Assembly (NCBI RefSeq): GCF_000739695.1
Contig: NZ_BBIO01000003.1
Coordinates: 62,001-126,000 of the forward strand
Source of the DNA: Tepidicaulis marinus
GTDB taxonomy: Bacteria > Pseudomonadota > Alphaproteobacteria > Parvibaculales > Parvibaculaceae
Direction of reading: 5' to 3'
DNA length: 64,000 nucleotides
The position numbers and the translations under genes are program-made. Numbering within the stretch: the first letter of the stretch is position 1; every line of letters starts with the position of its first letter. Below are positions 46,733 to 59,840 of the stretch, piece after piece. Under the pieces are notes generated by a model. It was not told the origin of the DNA, made no database searches, and saw only the letters and a list, made by a program, of their open reading frames with translations.

Positions 46733-47746
46733 TTACCGGCGCGCGCGCGGATGGGCCTTGTCGTAAATGGCCAGAAGCTGCGCGTCCTCGACGGCAGTAT
46801 AGGCCTGCGTGGTGGAAAGGCTGGCATGGCCGAGCAGTTCCTGCACCGCCCGTAAGTCGCCGCCTGCCGCAAGCAAATGCGTTGCAAAAGAATGGCGCAG
46901 CGCATGCGGCGTCACACTACCGGGCAATCCTAAAACGAGGCGCAGGCGCTCGGTGAGTTTTTGCACCTGCCGGGGCCCCAGCGCCTTGCCCCGCACGCTT
47001 TTGAAAAGCGCGTCTTCTTCGCCGATGGGATGAGGGCAAAGGGCGGCGTAGGCCGTGACGGCCTCGCGCGCGGCTGGCAGCACGGGCAAGACCCGCTCCT
47101 TGCGCCCCTTGCCGGTAATGCGCAGGGAATTTCCGAGCGGCAGGTTCGCGCCTGTCAGCGACAGCGCTTCAGAGACACGCAGGCCGCAGCCATATAAGAG
47201 CGTCAGCAAAGCCCCGTCCCGCGCTCTGATCCAGGCCTCTTGCGGCGTCTTTCCCGCTTCCTCGATGAGCGCGCGCGCCGCCTCGACAGGAAGAGGCTTC
47301 GGCAGGGCGCTTGGCAGTTTCGGGGAGCGGATGCGCGCGAGCGCCTGATTGCCGCTGAGGCCTTCGCGTTCCAAAAAGCGGTAGAACATGCGCAGCGCGG
47401 AAAGATTGCGGGCGAGCGAGCGCGAGGCAATGCCGTCATTACGGCGCTGCGCCAGGAAGGCGCGGAAATCGGCGGCGGTGAGTTGATCAAGATCCTTAAG
47501 CGATGCCGCACCGCCCAGATGCGCGCTCAGGAATTCGCAAAACCGCGTCAGGTCGCGGGCGTAATTCTCGAGTGTTTTGGGGCTGGCCCGTTTCTCGCCG
47601 CTTAAATGCTCAAGCCAGGTGAGAAAAATATCGCGCAGGTCGCGCGCGGCGGGCAGCGCATCGGCGAGGGCCGGCAGGTCGGGTTCGTCCGTCTCTGCCT
47701 TCTCCTTCAGCCTTGCGTTTTGTCCTTCGCGGGAAGGTCCAGCCAT
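46733..47746 (-). CDS. xerC: tyrosine recombinase XerC
   Basis: XerC, with XerD, resolves chromosome dimers at dif. The product (~337 aa) has the SAM-like N-terminal domain (LENYARDLTRFCEFL) and the full catalytic set: Arg in YGCGLRVSEALSL, Lys in GKGRKERVLPV, HALRHSFATHLL, His in LLGHASLSTTQ and the Tyr in AYTAV. The ATG at 47744-47746 overlaps the DUF484 gene by 40 bp. A GTG at 47756-47758 is an alternative. Overlap with a DUF484 gene is the usual order in Proteobacteria. Confidence 0.95.
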   Translation of the reverse strand: MAGPSREGQNARLKEKAETDEPDLPALADALPAARDLRDIFLTWLEHLSGEKRASPKTLENYARDLTRFCEFLSAHLGGAASLKDLDQLTAADFRAFLAQRRNDGIASRSLARNLSALRMFYRFLEREGLSGNQALARIRSPKLPSALPKPLPVEAARALIEEAGKTPQEAWIRARDGALLTLLYGCGLRVSEALSLTGANLPLGNSLRITGKGRKERVLPVLPAAREAVTAYAALCPHPIGEEDALFKSVRGKALGPRQVQKLTERLRLVLGLPGSVTPHALRHSFATHLLAAGGDLRAVQELLGHASLSTTQAYTAVEDAQLLAIYDKAHPRARR

Positions 47747-48456
47747 AGGCGCATGCACCGCTCGATGATGCGGGCGATGAACTCGATCAGATCGCCCGCT
47801 TGGTCCGGATGGAATTGTTGCGGATCATGCGCCCCGATGGCAAGCAGACCGGGCGGGGCGGAGGAAGAAAAGTCGAGGCGGATCAGCGCTTCGGAGCCGA
47901 TTTCCTCGGCAAGGCCGCCATAAAGGCCGCGCGAGGCAACGATATGATCGGCGAGCACATAAGGCATGCCGCCAAGAATGCGCCCGACGCCGCCTGCTTC
48001 CAGAATGCGCACGCCGCGCACTCCGATACCGCTAACTTCCGTTGCCGATTCCACGCAAAGCACCACCGCTTCCACTTCAAGCGCCGCGGCGAGGCCGCCC
48101 GGCGAAATAATGAAGTCGATCAGTTCCTCGAAGCTCTTGGCATCGAGAAGGCGCAGCACCGCGGCATGAACCCGCTCACGCGCGAGCGCGTTGAAGGAGG
48201 TCGCCTCGATCAGATCGGCCTGAATGTCTTTCAGCTGCGCAACGCGGCGCTGCAGGCGCTTGACCATGATCTGCTGCAGATCGAGCACATTGCCGCCATG
48301 CTCGGCGGAGGGCGCGATCAGCGTTTCGACGAGATCGGGATTGGTGTCGAGGAAGCCCGGATGCGCCAGAAGATAATTTCTGACATCCGCCGGGCTCAAT
48401 GTCCGGGGCTCGTCGGCGCGGCTTAGGGGATTGCTCGAATCGTTATGCTGGCTCAT
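47707..48456 (-). CDS. DUF484 family protein
   Basis: The 249-aa product fits DUF484: an N-terminal LSPADVRNYLLAHPGFLDTNPDLVETL, a coiled-coil segment (LQQIMVKRLQRRVAQLKDIQADLIE near residues 59-83) and a GAF-like domain. That domain reads VLCVESATE and ends LLAIGAHDPQQFHPDQAGDLIEFIARIIERCMRLWL. The family's biochemical role is unknown, but it is nearly always next to xerC or dapF. It lies 10 bp after the transaldolase-family gene, so fsa-DUF484-xerC is probably one transcript. Confidence 0.92.
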   Translation of the reverse strand: MSQHNDSSNPLSRADEPRTLSPADVRNYLLAHPGFLDTNPDLVETLIAPSAEHGGNVLDLQQIMVKRLQRRVAQLKDIQADLIEATSFNALARERVHAAVLRLLDAKSFEELIDFIISPGGLAAALEVEAVVLCVESATEVSGIGVRGVRILEAGGVGRILGGMPYVLADHIVASRGLYGGLAEEIGSEALIRLDFSSSAPPGLLAIGAHDPQQFHPDQAGDLIEFIARIIERCMRLWLDLPAKDKTQG

Positions 48457-48466
48457 GGCGCGTTAC

Positions 48467-49123
48467 TCATACAATCTTTTGGCCGGTCTTTTCCCAGTCG
48501 GCAAGGAAAGCGGCAAGCCCCTTGTCGGTGAGATTGTGTTGCGCAAGCTGGCGCAGCACCTGCGGCGGCACCGTCGCAACATCGGCGCCGATCAAAGCCG
48601 CTTCGCTTACGTGGTTGGGATTGCGAATCGAAGCGACGAGAATCTCGGTCGTGAAAGCGGGATAATTGTCGTAGATCGTGCGGATGTCCTCGATGAGGTC
48701 CATGCCGTTCAGGTTGAGATCGTCGAGCCGGCCGACGAAAGGCGAAACGAAGGTCGCCCCCGCCTTGGCGGCAAGCAAAGCCTGATTGGCCGAGAAGCAC
48801 AGCGTGACATTGACCATCGTGCCTTCGCTCGTGAGCTGGCGGCAGGCTTTCAGCCCGTCCCAGGTCAGCGGCACTTTGATGGCGATATTGTCGGCAAGCT
48901 CGCGCAGGTGCCGGCCTTCGCGCAGCATGCCGTCCGAATCAGTGGCCGTGACTTCCGCGCTCACCGGTCCGTCGACGGCGGCGCAAATGTCTTTGAGCAC
49001 GTCGAGCATGGGCCGGCCCGTCTTGGCCATGAGCGAGGGGTTCGTCGTCACCCCGTCCAGCATGCCCGTTTCGCTCAGCTCGCGAATCTCGTCAATGTCT
49101 GCCGTATCGACAAAGAATTTCAT
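48467..49123 (-). CDS. fsa: transaldolase / fructose-6-phosphate aldolase family protein
   Basis: The 218-aa protein is the short TalC/FSA-type transaldolase. It begins [34 protein letters not shown] and has the Schiff-base lysine in NIAIKVPLT (near residue 83). [29 protein letters not shown] and [23 protein letters not shown] follow. Members of this subfamily act as true transaldolases or as fructose-6-phosphate aldolases, and sequence reading alone does not decide which. It is divergent from priA, with 182 bp between start codons. Confidence 0.92.
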   Translation of the reverse strand: MKFFVDTADIDEIRELSETGMLDGVTTNPSLMAKTGRPMLDVLKDICAAVDGPVSAEVTATDSDGMLREGRHLRELADNIAIKVPLTWDGLKACRQLTSEGTMVNVTLCFSANQALLAAKAGATFVSPFVGRLDDLNLNGMDLIEDIRTIYDNYPAFTTEILVASIRNPNHVSEAALIGADVATVPPQVLRQLAQHNLTDKGLAAFLADWEKTGQKIV

Positions 49124-49305
49124 ACCGCTTCCCGTCCGTTTTTGGCTTCATCAAACGCAGCGCGGGCGCATGACGCGTCCATCAGCTTTTTCCGTTTGAA
49201 AAATCCCCCGATCCCAGGCAGCACTTTGACGGCAGCCGCCGATGCGCGCAAGGCTTGAGAGGTTTATATGTGCCTTTGGTCCGGCTAGGGTTAATCTTGC
49301 GTGTC

Positions 49306-51546
49306 ATGACCACCAAACTTTCCCACAGCGCTTCGCCTGAGCGCGCGCCGCATGCCTTGAAAGGCGCGGCGGCGGGCGGAGAACGTGTTGGCGTCCTCCT
49401 GCCGCTCGCTCTTTCCGGAGCATACGACTATCTCGTTCCCGAGGGGTTAAGACTCGCCCCCGGCGATTACGTGACCGTGCCGCTCGGTCCAAGGTTAATG
49501 GTCGGTGTCGTCTGGGGGCCGGGCAGCGGCGAGGTAGCGGATAAAAAACTTAAGAAAGTGGCAGACCGTCTGGATGTGCCGCCTATGCCGGAGGGCCTGC
49601 GCAAATTCACCGAATGGGTGGCCGATTACACGCTCTCCCCGCCCGGCATGGTGCTGCGCCTTGCCATGCGCGCGCCGGGGGCGCTGGAGCCGCCGCGTCT
49701 GTGCACCGCTTACCGCCTGGCGGAAGGGGCGGAGGCCGTACTGCCTAAAATGACGCCGGCAAGAACCCGCGTTCTGGACGTGGCGCGGGACGGCTTTGCC
49801 CGCCGTTCCGGTGAGCTTGCCGAAGAAGCCGGTGTTTCGGCGGGTGTCGTTAAGGGCCTTGCCGATGCCGGCGTCCTGGAAAAAGTCGCTTTCACCACCG
49901 AGCGCGGTTTCGATGTGCCGGATCTTGAGGTGCCGCGCCCGGCGCTTTCAGCGGCGCAAAGCGATGCGGCGGCGGCAATCGGCACGCGGGTTGAAGAAGG
50001 CGGCTTTGAAACGTTCCTGCTTGATGGGGTGACGGGCTCTGGCAAGACGGAGGTTTATTTCGAGGCGGCGGCGCGGGCGCTTGCCGCCGGGCGCCAGGTG
50101 CTCATCCTCTTGCCGGAAATCGCCCTTACCTCACAGTTTCTCGACCGCTTCGAGGCGCGCTTCGGATGCCGGCCCGCCGAGTGGCATTCGGATCTTCCGG
50201 CGCGCGAGCGCCGCCGGGTCTGGCGCGGGGTGGCGGAGGGCCGTGCGCGCATTGTCGTCGGCGCGCGCTCGGCGCTCTTTTTGCCCTTTGCCGAGCTCGG
50301 GCTCATCGTCGTCGATGAAGAACATGAGATCGCCTTCAAGCAGGATGAAGGCGTCCATTACAATGCCCGCGACATGGCGGTGGTGCGCGGCTCGCTCGGT
50401 GCCTTTCCGGTGGTGCTTGCCTCCGCCACGCCGGCGCTTGAAACCATGGCGAATGTCTGGGCGGGGCGCTACCGGCATCTCGTGCTTTCCGAGCGTCATG
50501 GGGCGGCGCAAATGCCGGATGTCTTTGCCATCGATATGCGCGCCGATCCGCCCGAGCGCGGGCGCTGGCTGTCCCCCCGCCTCGTCAAATCCATGGCGCA
50601 AGGGCTGGCAAAAGAAGAACAGTCGCTGCTCTTTTTGAACCGGCGCGGCTATGCGCCGCTTACCCTTTGTAGGAGCTGCGGGCACCGGCTGGAATGCCCG
50701 CAATGCGACAGCTGGCTGGTCGAGCACCGGTTCCGGAAAGAGCTCGCCTGCCATCATTGCGGCTATACCGCCCCTTCCCCCAAAGCGTGCCCGGCCTGCG
50801 GGGCGGAAGATGCGCTGGTGGCCTGCGGGCCGGGGGTGGAGCGGATCGCCGAAGAAGTCACCGAGCTTTTCCCGGAGGCGCGGGTGGCGCTCCTTTCGAG
50901 CGACGTGCTCCGCGGGCCCGCCGCCTACCGCGAGGCGGTGCGCCAGATCGAGGAGCACGAGGTCGATATCATCATCGGGACGCAGGTCGTGGCCAAGGGG
51001 CACAATTTCCCGCTTTTGACGCTGGTGGGTGTCGTCGATTCCGATCTTGGCCTTGAGAACGGGGATTTGCGGGCGGCCGAGCGCACGTTCCAGCTTCTCC
51101 ATCAGGTCTCGGGCCGGGCGGGCCGGGCGGAAAAGCCGGGGCGGGTGCTGATGCAGACCTATATGCCCGAGCATGGGGTGATGCGGGCGCTGCTTTCGGG
51201 CGACCGCGACGCTTTTCTGGAGCGGGAGGCGGCGGGGCGCGAGCGGCTCGGCTATCCCCCTTACGGGCGCCTGGCGGGCATCGTGCTGTCCTCGCCCCGG
51301 CTCGACCAGCTCCAGGCGCTGGCAAGGGATATGGCCCGCCTTGCCCCCCTTTCGGAGAAGATCGACGTGCTGGGCCCGGCGCCTGCCCCGCTCGCGCTTT
51401 TGCGCGGGCGCCATAGGATGCGATTCCTCGTGAAAGCGCGCCGTGAGGCCCACATCCAAGGCTATATTGCCCAGTGGCTTGCCCAGGTGCAAATCCCGGC
51501 CGCCGTGCGGGTGGCGGTGGATATCGACCCTTACAATTTTTCCTGA
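49306..51546 (+). CDS. priA: primosomal replication restart helicase PriA
   Basis: PriA rebuilds replication forks away from oriC. The ~746-aa product has the N-terminal 3'-DNA-binding domain (VLLPLALSGAYDYLVPEGL), Walker A GVTGSGKTEVYF (near residue 240), Walker B VVDEEHE and SATPALET. Eight zinc-binding cysteines lie in CRSCGHRLECPQCDSWL and CHHCGYTAPSPKACPACGAE. GTQVVAKGHNFPLLTLVGVVDSD and QVSGRAGRAEKPGRVLMQTY complete it. The start at 49306 (ATG, weak ribosome-binding site) is chosen. An in-frame TTG lies 51 bp upstream. Confidence 0.95.
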   Translation: MTTKLSHSASPERAPHALKGAAAGGERVGVLLPLALSGAYDYLVPEGLRLAPGDYVTVPLGPRLMVGVVWGPGSGEVADKKLKKVADRLDVPPMPEGLRKFTEWVADYTLSPPGMVLRLAMRAPGALEPPRLCTAYRLAEGAEAVLPKMTPARTRVLDVARDGFARRSGELAEEAGVSAGVVKGLADAGVLEKVAFTTERGFDVPDLEVPRPALSAAQSDAAAAIGTRVEEGGFETFLLDGVTGSGKTEVYFEAAARALAAGRQVLILLPEIALTSQFLDRFEARFGCRPAEWHSDLPARERRRVWRGVAEGRARIVVGARSALFLPFAELGLIVVDEEHEIAFKQDEGVHYNARDMAVVRGSLGAFPVVLASATPALETMANVWAGRYRHLVLSERHGAAQMPDVFAIDMRADPPERGRWLSPRLVKSMAQGLAKEEQSLLFLNRRGYAPLTLCRSCGHRLECPQCDSWLVEHRFRKELACHHCGYTAPSPKACPACGAEDALVACGPGVERIAEEVTELFPEARVALLSSDVLRGPAAYREAVRQIEEHEVDIIIGTQVVAKGHNFPLLTLVGVVDSDLGLENGDLRAAERTFQLLHQVSGRAGRAEKPGRVLMQTYMPEHGVMRALLSGDRDAFLEREAAGRERLGYPPYGRLAGIVLSSPRLDQLQALARDMARLAPLSEKIDVLGPAPAPLALLRGRHRMRFLVKARREAHIQGYIAQWLAQVQIPAAVRVAVDIDPYNFS

Positions 51547-51872
51547 AAATACCTTCCGGCAGGCCCATGTGCCCCACGGGCTGTCCCGGGCTTCGCTTCT
51601 TTGCCCCCCGCTTCTTTGCCAAGTAATTGAAAAGACCCGCACAAGCGCTTTTTATGTCCCCATGATGTACCTTTTGCCGCACCCGCTCACTTTTCGTAAG
51701 GACTCGTGTTGCCAGCCCTTACACCTTGTGTTACCTACAGCGCGGCTTAGGGGACACCGGCTTTGGCGGGCGTCTTTTTGTGCCAAAAAAGTCAAAAAAT
51801 TCAATAGGTTAGGGATGTACGCCAATCGGCGGGCCTTTCTTTCTGAGAAGTTCAAGCGCAGGCGAGCCAAAC
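51547..51872. other. priA-atpH intergenic region
   Basis: The 326-bp gap has a 12-bp direct repeat (CGCTTCTTTGCC at 51593 and 51609) and an A-rich stretch (51782-51800). A weak promoter-like pair, TTGCCA (51709-51714) and TACCTA 17 bp later, is present. The atp operon promoter must lie here but cannot be placed with confidence. No gene is seen. Confidence 0.5.
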
Positions 51873-52432
51873 GTGTCATCTGAAGACTCCATCGTCGCTG
51901 GTATGGCGGGCCGTTACGCGGTCGCGCTGTTTGAATTGGCGGAAGCTGGCGGCTCTCTCGAGCAGGTGGAAAGCGATCTTTCCACGCTCGTCTCAATGAT
52001 CGGTTCCTCCAGCGATCTGGACCGCTTTATCCGCTCTCCGCTTTTCAAATCGGACGAGCAGCTGCGGGCCATGAACGCCGTCATGAAGCGGGCCGGTCTT
52101 GGCGATCTCACACAGAATTTTATCGGCGTTGTTATCAAGAACCGCCGCCTCTTTGCCCTTCCCTCCATGGTGAAGGTGTTTGGCGCGCTGATGGCGCGCC
52201 GGCGCGGTGAAATTTCGGCGGATGTGCTTTCGGCTCATCCGCTTTCTGATTCCCAGGTCACCGAACTCAAGGAAGCGTTGAAGGCTTCCATGGGTAAGGA
52301 CGTGGCGATCACGACTTCAGTGGATGCGGGGCTTCTCGGCGGTCTTATCGTTAAGATGGGCAGCCGGATGATCGATGCCTCGCTCCGTACCAAGCTCAAC
52401 AAGCTCAAGTTCGCGATGAAAGAGGCTGGCTG

Positions 52433-52433
<1 letters not shown>
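51873..52433 (+). CDS. atpH: ATP synthase F1 delta subunit
   Basis: The delta subunit (OSCP) links F1 to the peripheral stalk. The 186-aa product starts [23 protein letters not shown] and has the C-terminal signature [33 protein letters not shown]. The start is a GTG at 51873, chosen because it gives the conserved alphaproteobacterial N terminus. The next ATG would cut into it. The stop overlaps the atpA ATG by one base. The Fo genes are not in this window, in line with the split atp operons of Alphaproteobacteria. Confidence 0.96.
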
Positions 52434-53962
<1,529 letters not shown>

Positions 53963-53991
53963 GGCTGGCCATAGCTGGAGGTTGAGGGCTT

Positions 53992-56657
<2,666 letters not shown>

Positions 56658-56689
56658 GTCCAATCGCTTGAAAGGGAGTTCCGGCTCAG

Positions 56690-57085
56690 ATGGCTGAGAA
56701 ACTCAAATTCGATCTGGTCTCGCCCGAGCGGCTTCTCATGACGGCGGAAGTCGATCAAGTCACCGTGCCGGGCGCCGAGGGTGTCTTCGGTGTCGGTCCC
56801 GGCCACGTGCCGGTCATGTCGACGCTGCGCCCCGGTGTGCTGGATGTGGTGGAGAACGGCACGGAAAAGCGGTTTTTCGTGCGCGGCGGCTTTGCCGAAG
56901 TGAACGCGGACGGGCTGACGATCCTGGCCGAACAGGCGCTGGACCTTGGGGCCATCGACGCTGCCGGCCTCGATCAAGAGATCAAGAATGCCGAGGAAGA
57001 CGCCGCCGATGCCAAGACGGAGGCGGCCCGCGAGGAAGCCGCCGAGCGGCTGGCAAAGCTCCGGGAAGTCCGCGCCGCTGTTTGA
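56690..57085 (+). CDS. atpC: ATP synthase F1 epsilon subunit
   Basis: The epsilon subunit couples the rotor to the c-ring and can inhibit ATP hydrolysis. The 131-aa product has the N-terminal beta-sandwich (FDLVSPERLLMTAEVDQVTVPGAEGVFGVGPGHVPVMSTLRPG) and a short C-terminal helical part rich in Ala and Glu. The helical part is shorter than in enteric epsilon, as is common in Alphaproteobacteria. The ATG follows GAAAGGGAG. A terminator 31 bp after the stop ends the operon. Confidence 0.97.
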   Translation: MAEKLKFDLVSPERLLMTAEVDQVTVPGAEGVFGVGPGHVPVMSTLRPGVLDVVENGTEKRFFVRGGFAEVNADGLTILAEQALDLGAIDAAGLDQEIKNAEEDAADAKTEAAREEAAERLAKLREVRAAV

Positions 57086-57115
57086 GGCCAAGACATTACG
57101 GGCACTAGGGATTTG

Positions 57116-57142
57116 GAGGGCGGCAGATTGCCGCCCTTTTTC
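57116..57142 (+). terminator. rho-independent terminator of atpHAGDC
   Basis: AGGGCGGCA pairs with TGCCGCCCT across a 3-nt loop (GAT) and is followed by TTTTTC. Confidence 0.9.
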
Positions 57143-57178
57143 TTTGCGATAGAGTCTTAAATCGGTGGATCACTTGAG

Positions 57179-57199
57179 TATAATCGTGCGTTAACGATT
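57179..57199 (+). promoter_or_regulatory. TATAAT and palindrome upstream of the ferritin-like gene
   Basis: A perfect TATAAT (57179-57184) overlaps a 6-bp inverted repeat, AATCGT (57182-57187) and ACGATT (57194-57199). The -35 at the right distance (CTTAAA) is weak, which would suit an activated or repressed promoter. It lies 17 bp before the ATG at 57217. Confidence 0.45.
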
Positions 57200-57216
57200 G
57201 AGACGGGTAGCCGACC

Positions 57217-58038
57217 ATGGGTCATTGGACATTAGACGATATCAACTGGGACGCTTTTGAAGCGGACGCGGTCGATCCTGATATCTTGGCCGCGGTCAAG
57301 GCGGCGGCGATGGTGGAATATAATGCCGCCGACTATGTGACTTATCTGTGTAACGTCTTCGCCGAGCACCCGGACATTCAGGAGACGATCCGCCAATGGG
57401 GCGCCGAAGAAGCACAGCACGGCAAGGCGCTCTCGGCCTGGGCGGAGCTTGCCGATCCGGGCTTCACTTTCGATGAGGCTTTTGCCCGTTTTCAGACGAT
57501 TTATTCCATCCCCGTCGATGCAACCGAAAGCGTGCGCGGCAGCCGGGCGGGGGAAATGATCGCGCGCTGCGTGGTGGAAACCGGCACCTCTTCTTTTTAT
57601 ACCGCCATCAAAGACGCGGCGGACGAACCGGTGCTGAAGGAAATCGCAACGCGTATTGCCGCCGACGAATTCCGCCACTACAAACTTTTCTATGATGTGC
57701 TGCGCAAATTCGAGGGTGAAGAACCCTCGCTCTGGGCGCGGGCGAAGGTGGCACTCGGCCGCTTGAGCGAGGCCGATGACGACGAGCTTGCCTCGGCCTA
57801 TTACGCCGCCAACACGCCAACGGATGGCAGCACACCTTATAGCCGCAAGCGGTTTGCCGCAGCTTACGAACTGCGCGCGCTCACTCTTTACAAGCGCCAT
57901 CACACGGACCGGCTGGTCTCCATGATCGCAAAAGCCATCGGCATGCATCCGCATGGGCGCGTGGTGCGCACGCTTTCCCCGGTTGTCTGGAAGGTGATGC
58001 AGTATAAGCGCCGCCGCGCCATGGCGGCTGCGGCTTAA
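57217..58038 (+). CDS. ferritin-like (rubrerythrin-type) diiron protein
   Basis: The 273-aa protein has a four-helix ferritin-like domain with a plausible diiron set: MVEYNAADYV (Glu ~34), GAEEAQHGKAL (Glu and His ~72-75), CVVETGTSSFY (Glu ~122) and ADEFRHYKLF (Glu and His ~153-156). After about residue 180 comes a helical C-terminal region rich in Arg and Lys, with HPHGRVVRTLSPVVW. It is not a short classical rubrerythrin and lacks the rubredoxin cysteines. Possible roles are peroxide handling or hydroxylation. Its stop overlaps the convergent rppH stop. Confidence 0.82.
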   Translation: MGHWTLDDINWDAFEADAVDPDILAAVKAAAMVEYNAADYVTYLCNVFAEHPDIQETIRQWGAEEAQHGKALSAWAELADPGFTFDEAFARFQTIYSIPVDATESVRGSRAGEMIARCVVETGTSSFYTAIKDAADEPVLKEIATRIAADEFRHYKLFYDVLRKFEGEEPSLWARAKVALGRLSEADDDELASAYYAANTPTDGSTPYSRKRFAAAYELRALTLYKRHHTDRLVSMIAKAIGMHPHGRVVRTLSPVVWKVMQYKRRRAMAAAA

Positions 58039-58538
58039 GCGCCGGCCAGCGTTAGCGCGCGGAACTCGGCCACCACCTGTTCATAGACCGGCCGTTTGAA
58101 GGGCACGATGAGATCGACCAGCTCGTCGATATCGGCCCAGCGCCATTCGCTGAATTCCTGTTCTTCATGCGCCATGATGTCGATATCGCTATCCACGCCG
58201 GTAAAGCGCATGGCGAACCATTTCTGCTCCTGGCCGCGGAATTTTCCTTTCAGCCCTTTGCCGATGAGTTCCGGCGGCAGATCGTAGCGGAACCATTCGC
58301 GCGCCTCGGCGATGATCTTGGCCTTGTGCGTCCCGGTCTCTTCCTGCAATTCGCGGAAGGCGGCATGTTCGGGCAGCTCGCCCTTGTCGATCCCGCCTTG
58401 CGGCATCTGCCAGTGATTGCCGGCGGGCAGGCCTTCCCCGGCCAGCCGGTTGCCGATCCACACTTTGCCTTGCTTGTTCAGGAGCATGACGCCGACGCAA
58501 GGCCGGTAGGGCAGTGTGTCCGCAAGGGCAGGGCTCAT
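58035..58538 (-). CDS. rppH: RNA pyrophosphohydrolase (Nudix)
   Basis: RppH removes pyrophosphate from 5'-triphosphorylated RNA and so starts mRNA decay. The 167-aa product has RPCVGVMLLNKQGKVWIGNR and HWQMPQGGIDKGE. The complete Nudix box Gx5Ex7REUxEExGU is in GGIDKGELPEHAAFRELQEE (residues ~47-66). The C-terminal QEQKWFAMRFTG and EFSEWRWADIDELVDLIVPFKRPVYEQVV are typical. The ATG at 58538 overlaps the upstream deacetylase-like gene by 4 bp. It is the last gene of the minus-strand envelope operon. Confidence 0.95.
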   Translation of the reverse strand: MSPALADTLPYRPCVGVMLLNKQGKVWIGNRLAGEGLPAGNHWQMPQGGIDKGELPEHAAFRELQEETGTHKAKIIAEAREWFRYDLPPELIGKGLKGKFRGQEQKWFAMRFTGVDSDIDIMAHEEQEFSEWRWADIDELVDLIVPFKRPVYEQVVAEFRALTLAGA

Positions 58539-59788
58539 TGGGTCTTTTCCATTTTCCGTTTCACCGCAGCGCTTACCGGGATAAGCGTGATCCCGGCCTC
58601 TTCCAGGGTTTGCGTCCATTCCAAGGCCTTTTCGACCGTGATGGGAAAGCCGGACCCGGTGCCGATCGCGGTGCCCTGTTTTCCGGCATCTTCGGTTAAG
58701 TTGTCCAGCGACGTTTCGATGATGTTTTCGCGCAAGGCCGGGTCGATCAGCCGGTCGCCGCTTGCCCAGGGCATGGCGTTTTCAGATGCCAGTTCGCCCG
58801 CCACCGAGCGGCGGCCGACGCCTGCATCGATATAGAGAAGGCCGCGCGCCGACAGCGCCTCGATAATCGGCATCATCGCCCCCTTCTCCGCCGTAAAGCG
58901 CGCGCCCTGATAAGGCAGGACACCGACATAGCCGGTAAAGCGGCTGAGCAGCCAGTCAAGCCGGTCGAGGTTGTCGGCGGCGCTCGCCCCTGTCAGCAGC
59001 GTGTAGGGGCCGGGGTCGTTATTGGGATAATCGAAGGGCTCCATGGGCAGTTCCAGCAGCACTTCATGGCCGTCCGCCCGCGCCTCGTCGATCCAGCGCT
59101 GCAGATTGCGCCCGTAAGGGGCAAAGGCGAGGGAGACTTCGGCGGGCAGTTTTTCTATGGCGTTCGCCGTCGCGCTTTCCGAAATGCCGAGCCCGCCGAT
59201 GACAAGGGCGGCGGCGGGGCCTTCGATGGGCTCTTGCGGGCGGGCATAGGCCTGCCAGGGCCGTGTGCCATCGGCGCCGATCACGGGCAGGGGACCGTAT
59301 TTGCTTTCCTTGGTCAGCGCCTCGATCGGGGCCTTGGCGAGCGCCCGAGCGGCTTCTTCCTGGGCTTTCTCGGCCCCTTCTTCGGGCTCAGGCTCCTGGG
59401 GGATGAGCGTCTCTGCAGGCGCTTTTTCTGCCGCCGGTTCTTCCGTCTTCTTTTCCGTCAGGGGCATGGGCGGGGGCAGGTCGGGCCCGGCCCGGCGCAG
59501 CAATTTGCTTAAGTCTTCGCCTTCGCTCGTGCGCTTGCCATTTGCCGGCGGATCGGGTTCCGGGCCGAGCGCGATAATGATTTCCGGGCTTTTTGCCTTT
59601 TCCGGCTCGCTCAGCGCCAGCCAGCCTGCGAGCGCGGCATAGACCAGCGCCACGGCCAGCGCGGTGACGAGCAACGGGCTGAAGCGGCCCTGGCGTTTTG
59701 CCAGCGCGCGCCGCTGCTGGAGCCTTTCCTTAAGCCACGGGTCCTGTCCGGCGGTTTCCTCCGCCGCGTTATCGTCGTCCGTGGACAT
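58535..59788 (-). CDS. divergent polysaccharide deacetylase family protein (YibQ/DUF610)
   Basis: The 417-aa protein has an N-terminal cytoplasmic stretch, one transmembrane segment (LLVTALAVALVYAALAGWLAL near residues 39-59) and a Pro/Glu/Ala-rich periplasmic linker to about residue 190. A divergent polysaccharide deacetylase barrel follows: ALVIGGLGISESATANAIEKLP, LAFAPYGRNLQRWIDEAR, VLLELPMEPFDYPNNDPGP and LYIDAGVG. The first motif reads GGLG, where the active-type YibQ motif would have Asp-Asp. Whether it is an enzyme is unknown. The family is linked with murein-remodelling genes, as here. Confidence 0.9.
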   Translation of the reverse strand: MSTDDDNAAEETAGQDPWLKERLQQRRALAKRQGRFSPLLVTALAVALVYAALAGWLALSEPEKAKSPEIIIALGPEPDPPANGKRTSEGEDLSKLLRRAGPDLPPPMPLTEKKTEEPAAEKAPAETLIPQEPEPEEGAEKAQEEAARALAKAPIEALTKESKYGPLPVIGADGTRPWQAYARPQEPIEGPAAALVIGGLGISESATANAIEKLPAEVSLAFAPYGRNLQRWIDEARADGHEVLLELPMEPFDYPNNDPGPYTLLTGASAADNLDRLDWLLSRFTGYVGVLPYQGARFTAEKGAMMPIIEALSARGLLYIDAGVGRRSVAGELASENAMPWASGDRLIDPALRENIIETSLDNLTEDAGKQGTAIGTGSGFPITVEKALEWTQTLEEAGITLIPVSAAVKRKMEKTQ

Positions 59789-59840
59789 TATGGCCTCTTT
59801 GCGCGTCTTGCGTTACCGCTCAAGGCGCAGCCCCGTCTTG

